From NCBI GenBank assembly GCA_023488925.1, contig JAMDDA010000022.1:1-10726 (forward strand): a stretch of 10,726 nucleotides of DNA, given 5' to 3'. The position numbers were made by a program, and so were the translations under genes. Shown in pieces: positions 6,341-10,726 of the stretch; positions within the stretch are counted from its first letter, which is position 1; every line of letters starts with the position of its first letter. This DNA comes from Actinomycetota bacterium. Lineage in GTDB: Bacteria; Actinomycetota; Thermoleophilia; RBG-16-64-13. The notes beneath the pieces are model-generated. The model saw only the letters and a list, made by a program, of their open reading frames with translations. It was not told the origin of the DNA and searched no databases.

Positions 6341-6742
6341 GTGCGCGTCCACGGAGTCGCGGGCGAAAAGATCGCACCGGAGATCATCCGCGTCTCCGAA
6401 GAGCACCTCCCGGTCCACGGCGCCCGCAAAGTCTGGCGGCAGCTGCGGCGGGAGGGCTTCCGGGTGACCTGCTGCACGGTGGAACGCTTCATGCGCGCCT
6501 TGAGTGGGTGGACTGGTTTAGCAACCGTGGGCTCTTCTAGCCGATCGACTACGTTCCCCCCGACGGAGTTCCGGCAGACTGCTGAAGAACCAGCTGTCAC
6601 GCCACCTTCGGCCTCGGCCGAGAGACAAGATGCAGGTGTTCTTGGTCTCCGAACGCGACGGTCACGGCCTTTTCCAGCAGCCTACTTGGAGATGTACTAT
6701 CGTCAACAGCCCCTTGCTGAAGGCGAGGGATTCAAGGAACCA
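6341..6742 (+). pseudogene. IS3-family OrfB transposase remnant, core deleted and interrupted by palindromic element
   Basis: The plus strand reads IAPEIIRVSEEHLPVHGARK and then VWRQLRREGFRVTCCTVERF, which is the HTH_21 N-terminal part of IS3 OrfB (integrase-type transposase). At about 6499 the reading jumps frame to LEWVDWFSNRGLF, a stop (TAG 6538-6540), then PIDYVPP. These are the last residues of the same protein family (consensus LEWVDWFNNRRLLEPIGYVPP). The DDE catalytic core of about 150 residues between them is gone. A frame change near 6560 gives PPTEF, the palindromic element follows (6577-6682), and the extreme C-terminus resumes at 6683 as YLEMYYRQQPLAEGEGFKEP. The lesions are therefore an internal deletion, frameshifts, a nonsense codon and an insertion. 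Not functional. The 5' limit is approximate. Confidence 0.82.
6577..6682. repeat. Palindromic MITE/REP-like element, copy 2
   Basis: A 106-bp copy of the 4566-4670 element in the same orientation. Ends GACTGCTGAA and CCAGCAGCC are diverged relative to copy 1, while the inner TCACGCCAC, TTCGGCC, ATGCAGG and TCCGAACG blocks are identical. It lies within the last codons of the IS3 transposase remnant, so it inserted there or was mobilised with it. I see no clear target-site duplication at its edges. Confidence 0.72.
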
Positions 6743-6936
6743 GCAGAAGTGGAAATCGGCATGGCCGGCCGCCGCGGCCCATGCGGGAAACGAGCGCGAA
6801 GTCACCGCCACGCCCACCCACGAACGCCCGCAGACCTTGACCCAGCCCAGGGGTTGTGAGAAGAAAGAATTTCGGCCCGCGACGCCGCCCGCCGGCAAGA
6901 GCGGCCAACAGCAATGAGCGGCCCATCAGGAGTGCC
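6743..6936. other. Region between IS3 remnant and glnS
   Basis: No gene supported in these 194 bases. A TTGACC at 6837-6842 resembles a -35 box but no good -10 lies 16-18 bases on. The open frame of glnS extends upstream to a GTG at 6856, but the added 27 residues are Arg/Pro-rich and not family-like. The glnS promoter must lie here or in the remnant, as the C39-like gene upstream is divergent. Confidence 0.4.
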
Positions 6937-8820
6937 ATGACCGACACGAATGTCAATCAGGACCAGACGACGACGCCGAGAGCCGACCGGCAGACACCGC
7001 TGGATCAGGGCGGGCCGGCCCCGGAGCACCACGACTTCCTGCGCGAGATGGTCCAGCAAGATCTGGCCGAGGGACGTGTCACCGAGGTCGTGACGCGTTT
7101 CCCCCCGGAGCCCAACGGCTACCTCCACATCGGTCATGCCAAGTCCATCTACCTGAACTTCGGCATCGCCCGGCAGTTCGGCGGGCGGTGCAACCTACGC
7201 ATGGACGACACGAACCCCGCCAAAGAGGACGTCGAGTACGTCGACGCGATCATGGCGGACGTGAAGTGGCTCATCGCCGGCTGGGCGGACCACTGTCTGG
7301 CTTTGAAACCGGTCGGCCGGACGCCGGAGGAACGCGACATCGAGGGGCGCAGGGACTTCTACCTGGCCCCGGTGATGCCGGGGCAGGGCCGAGACGGAGC
7401 GTGGGAACCGTTCTACGCCTCCGACTACTTCGAACCGCTCTACGAGTACGCGCTCGAGCTGATCCGCAAGGGCAAGGCCTATGTGTGCGACCACACGCCC
7501 GAGGAGGTAGACCGCATGCGCGGGGCACCCCACCACCCGGGACAGGAGAGCGCTTACAGGAACCGCTCGGTGGCCGAGAACCTCGACCTGTTCGAGCGGA
7601 TGCGTGCCGGCGAGTTCCCGGATGGCGCCCGCACACTGCGCGCCAAGATCGACATGAGCTCCCCCAACGTCTGGCTACGCGACCCGGTGCTGTACCGTAT
7701 CCGCCACGCTCCGCACCATCACACGGGGGACCGGTGGTGCATATACCCGATGTACGATTTCGCGCACGGTCTGAGCGACTACATCGAGGGCGTCACCCAC
7801 AGCCTCTGCACGCTCGAGTTCGAGGTGCACCGGCCGCTGTACGAGTGGATCCTCGAGGCTCTCGACCTTCCGCGCGCGCACCCACGCCAGCGCGAGTTCG
7901 CGCGGCTCAACATGACCCACACGGTCATGAGCAAGCGCAAGCTGCTCAGGCTCGTTCAAGAGGGCCACGTGCAGGGCTGGGACGACCCGCGCATGCCCAC
8001 TATCGCGGGTATGCGGCGGCGCGGCTACCCGGCGGAGGCGATCCGTGACTTCTGCGAGCGTATTAGAGTGGGGAAGCGCGAGAACATGGTGCAGGTGCAG
8101 CTGCTGGAGCACTGCGTGCGCGAGGATCTCAACCGCCGCGCCCCGCGCGCCTTTGCGGTCCTGCGACCGCTCCGGGTGGTGATCGAGAACTATCCCGAGG
8201 GTCAGGTAGAGGATATAGAGGCGGTAAACAACCCCGAGGACGCCGCGATGGGCACCCGCTTGGTGCCGTTCTCCCGGGTGATCTACATCGAGCAGGACGA
8301 CTTTCGCGAGGTGCCGCCGCCTAAGTACTACCGGTTGAGCCCCGGGAAGGAAGTGCGGCTGCGCTACGCCTACCTCATCACCTGCACTGAGGTGGTGAAA
8401 GATCCCGAGACCGGCGAGGTGACCGAGGTGCGGGCCCACTACGACCCGGCCACACGGGGAGGCGACACGCCGGACGGACGTAAGGTCAAAGCCACCCTCC
8501 ACTGGGTTTCTGCAGCCCACGCGGTCGACGCCGAGGTACGCCTCTACGACACCCTGTTCCAGGTGGAGGACCCGGAGGACGTGCCGGAAGGTGAGGACTT
8601 CACCAGCAGTCTCAACCCGCGGTCGCTCGAGATCCTCCGGGGTTGCAAACTCGAGCCGTCGCTGGCGATGGCGGCGCCCGGGGACCGCTACCAATTCGAG
8701 CGTCTCGGCTACTTCTACGTCGACCCGGATGACTCGCGTCCCGGCGCCCCCGTCTTTAACCGCACCGTCACGCTGAAGGACTCCTGGGCGAGGATCCAGA
8801 AGAAGCAGGGCCAAGGATAG
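6937..8820 (+). CDS. glnS: Glutaminyl-tRNA synthetase with insertion in catalytic domain
   Basis: Class I synthetase that directly charges tRNA-Gln with glutamine; most bacteria instead use the GatCAB transamidation route. 627 residues, against about 554 in E. coli. Seen: [15 protein letters not shown] (56-70) with HIGH at 64-67, DDTNP (90-94), YASDYF (160-165), [18 protein letters not shown] (268-285), [18 protein letters not shown] (287-304), MSKRK (331-335) as KMSKS loop, GWDDPRMPT (347-355), and a full C-terminal anticodon-binding beta-barrel ending in [13 protein letters not shown]. Compared with E. coli GlnRS from memory, about 35-40 extra residues lie between WLIAGW (111-116) and YASDYF. 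ATG 6937 has AGGAG four bases upstream, better than the GTG at 6856. The stop is followed by 35-bp repeats and, 210 bp on, tRNA-Gln. Confidence 0.97.
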   Translation: MTDTNVNQDQTTTPRADRQTPLDQGGPAPEHHDFLREMVQQDLAEGRVTEVVTRFPPEPNGYLHIGHAKSIYLNFGIARQFGGRCNLRMDDTNPAKEDVEYVDAIMADVKWLIAGWADHCLALKPVGRTPEERDIEGRRDFYLAPVMPGQGRDGAWEPFYASDYFEPLYEYALELIRKGKAYVCDHTPEEVDRMRGAPHHPGQESAYRNRSVAENLDLFERMRAGEFPDGARTLRAKIDMSSPNVWLRDPVLYRIRHAPHHHTGDRWCIYPMYDFAHGLSDYIEGVTHSLCTLEFEVHRPLYEWILEALDLPRAHPRQREFARLNMTHTVMSKRKLLRLVQEGHVQGWDDPRMPTIAGMRRRGYPAEAIRDFCERIRVGKRENMVQVQLLEHCVREDLNRRAPRAFAVLRPLRVVIENYPEGQVEDIEAVNNPEDAAMGTRLVPFSRVIYIEQDDFREVPPPKYYRLSPGKEVRLRYAYLITCTEVVKDPETGEVTEVRAHYDPATRGGDTPDGRKVKATLHWVSAAHAVDAEVRLYDTLFQVEDPEDVPEGEDFTSSLNPRSLEILRGCKLEPSLAMAAPGDRYQFERLGYFYVDPDDSRPGAPVFNRTVTLKDSWARIQKKQGQG

Positions 8821-8850
8821 CGCGTCGGACTGCAGCCCCGGCAACCCTGC

Positions 8851-8928
8851 GGCACCCGCCGGTCCGCGGCACCCGCGACTCTCGGGGCACCCGCCGGTCC
8901 GCGGCACCCGCGACTCTCGGGGCGCCCG
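8851..8928. repeat. 35-bp tandem direct repeat, two perfect copies plus start of a third
   Basis: 8851-8885 and 8886-8920 are identical, and 8921-8928 (GGCGCCCG) begins a third degenerate copy. Each unit itself holds two half-repeats containing GGCACCCGC, giving a sub-period of about 17-18 bp. It starts 30 bp after the glnS stop. Identity of the copies suggests recent slippage or duplication. Not CRISPR: no spacers. Confidence 0.85.
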
Positions 8929-8955
8929 TTTGCGTCGTCCCGCGTACGGGCCCAC

Positions 8956-8999
8956 GGCACCCACGTGCCCGACACCATCGCGGCCACATCCCGGCCGCG
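8956..8999. other. Two hairpins between repeat block and tRNA-Gln promoter
   Basis: GGCAC (8956-8960) pairs with GTGCC (8965-8969) around CCAC. CGCGGCC (8979-8985) pairs perfectly with GGCCGCG (8993-8999) around ACATCCC. The second ends five bases before the tRNA -10 box and covers the place of its -35. It may end glnS transcription or modulate the tRNA promoter; no U-run follows. Confidence 0.4.
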
Positions 9000-9003
9000 G
9001 TGG

Positions 9004-9009
9004 TACACT
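9004..9009 (+). promoter_or_regulatory. Candidate -10 box for tRNA-Gln
   Basis: TACACT lies 21 bases before the first base of the mature tRNA, giving a short 5' leader. No good -35 is visible, so the tRNA could also be read through from glnS. Confidence 0.4.
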
Positions 9010-9030
9010 TGGTCGCACGCACCCCATCGG

Positions 9031-9104
9031 TGCCCGGTGGTGTAACGGCAGCACGACTGACTCTGGATCAGTTAGTCGAGGTTCGAATCCTCGCCGGGCA
9101 GCCA
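9031..9104 (+). tRNA. tRNA-Gln, anticodon CTG, CCA encoded
   Basis: Complete cloverleaf by hand. The acceptor stem TGCCCGG/CCGGGCA pairs over 7 bp. The D stem is GTG/CAC. Anticodon stem ACTGA/TCAGT encloses loop CTCTGGA with anticodon CTG at 9063-9065, reading CAG codons. T stem CGAGG/CCTCG encloses TTCGAAT. Discriminator is G73, then CCA. U1-A72, G2-C71, C3-G70, G10 and G73 match known GlnRS identity elements in E. coli, fitting direct charging by the adjacent glnS product. Confidence 0.97.
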
Positions 9105-9268
9105 TGGACCCAAGACCGCCCCCCAAATCTCGGCAAGACGCCCTCCGGCAGCGGGGCGCTCCCTTTTCGGGCCGCTCCCGAGGCCTCTGGCCCTCGCTAC
9201 GACGCGGCTGACCTCAGGGAAGAGGCCCGCTCATCTCCGATAGCCCCCCTAATGAGACGCGAGCACGA

Positions 9269-9274
9269 TACAAT
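9269..9274 (+). promoter_or_regulatory. Candidate -10 box upstream of the PNPOx-like gene
   Basis: TACAAT differs from TATAAT by one base and lies about 85 bases before the ATG. No matching -35 is seen. The rest of 9105-9359 holds no supported gene. Confidence 0.35.
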
Positions 9275-9359
9275 GGGGGCCAAGAGACGGAAAGCTTCGC
9301 GTGCACGGCACGCAAGCGGTCCATACGCGGAAATCCCCAATGCCGAAGGAGGCGATGGC

Positions 9360-9758
9360 ATGCCAGAGCTGACTCAAGACATGAAGGACATGATCAGTAG
9401 CCAGCAGTGCTTTATCGGCACGACGAGCAAAGATGGCCTCCCCAATGTAGCCCCGAAGAGGTCCACGAGAGTGCTGGATGACTCGACGCTGATCTTCACC
9501 GAAGGCACCGGTGGAGCCACCTATCAGAACATCATGGACGGCTCGAAGGTCGCGGTCGCCGTGGTGAACAGGGAGGTACTCGACGGGTACCGGTTCGTGT
9601 GCCGAGCCGAGCTTCAGACCAGCGGCGCGCTGTACGAACAGGCCAAGGAAACGTCGCTGAAGACGGTCGGGCGTGCACCTCACGGCGTGGTGCTGCTGCA
9701 TATCGAGGAGATCCACTCCCTCAAGCCCGGGCCGGGAGCCGGCAAGAAAATCGCCTGA
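9360..9758 (+). CDS. Pyridoxamine 5'-phosphate oxidase-like FMN-binding split-barrel protein
   Basis: 132 residues, the size of small single-domain members of the PNPOx-like split-barrel superfamily, which bind FMN or F420 and reduce or oxidise diverse small molecules. Seen: an N-terminal helix (ELTQDMKDMI), strands CFIGTTSKDGLPNVAPKRST (16-35), VLDDSTLIFTEGTGGATYQN (37-56), KVAVAVVN and GYRFVCRAELQTSG, then a helix (ALYEQAKETS) and a final VVLLHIEEIHSL. The SKDG-PNV-PK pattern is typical of the family. It is too short and lacks the C-terminal signature of true PdxH, so vitamin B6 synthesis should not be assumed. ATG 9360 has AAGGAGG with 7-nt spacing; the open frame extending upstream crosses the tRNA and is not coding. 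A terminator follows 27 bp later, so it appears monocistronic. Confidence 0.87.
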   Translation: MPELTQDMKDMISSQQCFIGTTSKDGLPNVAPKRSTRVLDDSTLIFTEGTGGATYQNIMDGSKVAVAVVNREVLDGYRFVCRAELQTSGALYEQAKETSLKTVGRAPHGVVLLHIEEIHSLKPGPGAGKKIA

Positions 9759-9784
9759 GTCGCGGCTGAGCGTGGTGCTGCTGA

Positions 9785-9840
9785 GCCCGGGGATGGTCGG
9801 CCGGACGATGCTCGGGGTGCGTCTTGCCGGGCCTTTTTCT
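9785..9840 (+). terminator. Rho-independent terminator after the PNPOx-like gene
   Basis: CCGGGC (9827-9832), directly followed by CTTTTTCT, can pair perfectly with GCCCGG (9785-9790), or with the nearer GCTCGG (9810-9815; one G-U pair, 11-nt loop). The U-run makes this the best intrinsic terminator in the window. Confidence 0.7.
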
Positions 9841-9841
9841 G

Positions 9842-10000
9842 CGGAGCGGCGATCCAACGGTGCCCCTCATTCTAGACGTCTACCAGCACGCGATTCCCCC
9901 GCTGGAACAGCACGCGTCCAGGATCGGTGCCCTTGTGACGGGCAGAGAGACCCGCGAGTGCTGCTTGCTCGAACCACACGAGTTGCCCGCGCGCAGATGA
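9842..10000 (+). pseudogene. Tyrosine recombinase (phage-type integrase) C-terminal remnant
   Basis: The plus-strand frame of 9860 reads SGDPTVPLILDVYQHAIPPL followed by EQHASRIGALVTG, ending at TGA 9998-10000. This matches the end of tyrosine recombinases (consensus LGHSDPTVTLDVYQHVLPG then EEAAxRIxALL), including the catalytic tyrosine in VYQH. Upstream boxes (Arg I, HxLR) are absent: the sequence before 9842 is the terminator of the preceding gene. The remnant is only about 50 codons with no start, so it is a relic. It lies about 740 bp from tRNA-Gln, a common type of integration site. Confidence 0.65.
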
Positions 10001-10004
10001 GCGG

Positions 10005-10460
10005 CTACTGATCGTGGCTCTTCACCCTCTTGGTTAATTCCTTCCCCGAGAGCGCCAGGGCCGGGGCGGCGAGCAGCAGGAGGAGCGCGGGTGGGGCATA
10101 GAGGAGGCCAATGCTCCAGGAGCCGAGGAACGCGATAACGGCTGAGGCGAATCAAACTGCCAGCACCACCAGGGGACGCGAACGCCATGTCGCGCGCACG
10201 CCCACGAGACCCAAACCGAGGATCACGATGATCCAGGCCAGGGGCAGGAAGTCCTCCGGCTCCATGGTTGGAGTGGACGGACCCACCACTGCCGTGCCCT
10301 GAGTATGAGTGAAGCTCGTCACCGAGTGGAGATTGCTGATCCACTGCGCGCCGTTGGTGCGGATCATCCAGATTTCGATGAGAACGAGGTTGACCAGCGT
10401 GAGCAGGCTGAAGCCTTGAGCACCAAGCCGAAGAAGCCGCCTATATCTCTTCACGCGCAT
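10005..10460 (-). pseudogene. Multi-spanning membrane protein gene interrupted by in-frame TGA
   Basis: From ATG 10460 the minus strand encodes 102 residues: basic RVKRYRRLLR, a hydrophobic LGAQGFSLLTLVNLVLIEIW, a polar loop, then LAWIIVILGLGLVG. A TGA at 10154-10152 interrupts. The same frame continues for 48 residues with clear membrane character (FASAVIAFLGSWSIGLLYAP, PALLLLLAAPALAL) and a basic tail ending at TAG 10007-10005. About four membrane segments in all. TGA could come from a Trp TGG by one change. Three genes here end in TGA, so readthrough as Trp is unlikely. There is no ribosome binding site before the ATG; the region just upstream is an IS21-type repeat array, so the true 5' end may be lost. 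Function not recognised. Confidence 0.6.
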
Positions 10461-10474
10461 ATTCCGAGCCAACC

Positions 10475-10595
10475 CGGCCACCCATTCCAATCCAAGGCGG
10501 CCCCCCATTCCGAGGCAAAGCGGCCCCCCATTCCGACCCGAAGGCGGCCACTTTTTTGCCTCTCGTCGGAATAGGTGGCCGGATTCCGTCGGAAT
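10475..10595. repeat. Facing arrays of IS21-type terminal repeats
   Basis: Three consecutive units of 23-24 bp (10475-10497, 10498-10520, 10521-10544) share CGGCCxCCCATTCC; a fourth partial begins at 10545 (CGGCCAC). From 10566 the complementary orientation begins: TCGGAATAGGTGGCCGG at 10566-10582 and TCGGAAT again at 10589-10595, also with a 23-bp period. IS21-family elements carry such multiple short repeats at both ends in opposite orientation. The right-hand set fits the left end of the istA-bearing element; the left-hand set has right-end orientation. CGGCCAC (10545-10551) and GTGGCCG (10575-10581) are the innermost inverted pair. Confidence 0.7.
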
Positions 10596-10726
10596 GAAGA
10601 CCAAGGAGCCCATCGACGCTAGGTAGTCCCGGATTGGCCGGTACCCTTCTTTTCTTGATTTCGACGAGGAGGAAGGGATGCCGGCGGAGAGACTGTCTAT
10701 GCGCAAGATGCGAGAAGTTCTGAGGC
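10545..10726 (+). mobile_element. IS21-family insertion sequence, left end (continues beyond window)
   Basis: Comprises the left-end repeats (TCGGAAT with GGTGGCCGG), a roughly 80-bp leader without a gene, and the istA start. The exact outer boundary is uncertain; it may lie in the ACTTTTTTGCCTCTCG stretch at 10550-10565. No target duplication can be judged with only one end visible. Confidence 0.65.
10678..10726 (+). CDS. istA: IS21-family transposase IstA, first 16 codons only
   Basis: ATG 10678, preceded by AGGAGGAAGGG, encodes MPAERLSMRKMREVLR before the window ends. This is the typical IstA N-terminus (consensus ERLSMRKIREVLRLK), which leads into a helix-turn-helix DNA-binding domain and then a DDE catalytic core. 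IstA works with the AAA+ ATPase IstB, normally encoded directly downstream and outside this window. The IS21-type repeats at 10566-10595 support the call. Only a short stretch is visible, so intactness is unknown. Confidence 0.75.
   Translation, partial: MPAERLSMRKMREVLR

Noticed and set aside
6311..6859. Single 182-codon plus-strand open frame as an intact gene
   Set aside because: Only parts match IS3 OrfB, in more than one frame; the palindromic element is translated in its middle and the tail is non-coding-like.
6837..6860. TTGACC as -35 of a glnS promoter
   Set aside because: No acceptable -10 sequence at 16-18 bp spacing; kept only as a note.
8851..8928. CRISPR-like repeat array
   Set aside because: The two 35-bp units are directly adjacent with no spacers and no cas genes are present.
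7675..9126. Minus-strand frame of 483 codons antisense to glnS and crossing tRNA-Gln
   Set aside because: It crosses a tRNA and tandem repeats and mirrors a confident glnS.
9000..9359. Upstream extension of the PNPOx-like open frame
   Set aside because: It runs through tRNA-Gln and lacks family similarity; ATG 9360 has an ideal ribosome binding site.
10152..10154. TGA as selenocysteine or reassigned Trp
   Set aside because: TGA ends at least three normal genes here and no selenocysteine insertion hairpin is recognised; nonsense mutation is simpler.

Overview
The window is high-GC bacterial DNA (by eye roughly two thirds G+C) with one AT-rich gene in the middle. The gene order rsmI-metG-tatD-rsmA on one strand is the arrangement seen in many Actinomycetota and Bacillota. 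Together with the high GC, this points to an actinobacterial or deep Gram-positive-type lineage. The free-standing glutaminyl-tRNA synthetase is unusual there, so the placement is tentative. TGA is used as a normal stop by at least three genes (GNAT, C39-like and PNPOx-like), so the standard bacterial code applies.

Positions 1-3825 (minus strand) hold a translation-related operon: rsmI (16S rRNA C1402 2'-O-methyltransferase), metG (methionyl-tRNA synthetase), tatD (metal-dependent DNase/hydrolase) and rsmA/ksgA (16S rRNA dimethyltransferase), the last cut by the window edge. rsmI seems to start from a leaderless promoter. Upstream of it, a small stand-alone Rossmann-fold protein (3915-4364) lies on the same strand.

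Positions 4365-6936 are accessory DNA. They hold an AT-rich GNAT acetyltransferase and a membrane-anchored C39-like cysteine peptidase, both on the minus strand. Two diverged copies of a roughly 105-bp palindromic element (4566-4670 and 6577-6682) lie in the same orientation on either side of the two genes. The second copy is embedded in a decayed IS3-family transposase that has lost its catalytic core.

Positions 6937-9104 (plus strand) carry glnS and, 210 bp downstream, a tRNA-Gln(CTG) with encoded CCA and recognisable GlnRS identity elements. GlnRS has a roughly 35-40 residue insertion in its catalytic domain. Two perfect 35-bp tandem repeats lie between glnS and the tRNA.

Positions 9360-10726 hold a small flavin split-barrel (PNPOx-like) protein with a good terminator, then a stretch of decay and mobile DNA. 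That stretch contains the C-terminal tail of a tyrosine recombinase, a membrane-protein gene broken by an in-frame TGA, two facing arrays of IS21-type terminal repeats, and the first 16 codons of an istA transposase running off the window.

No complete new defence or biosynthetic system is visible. The most notable items are the palindromic element pair and its nested insertion, the facing IS21 end arrays, the hidden integrase relic, and the modified GlnRS next to its cognate tRNA.
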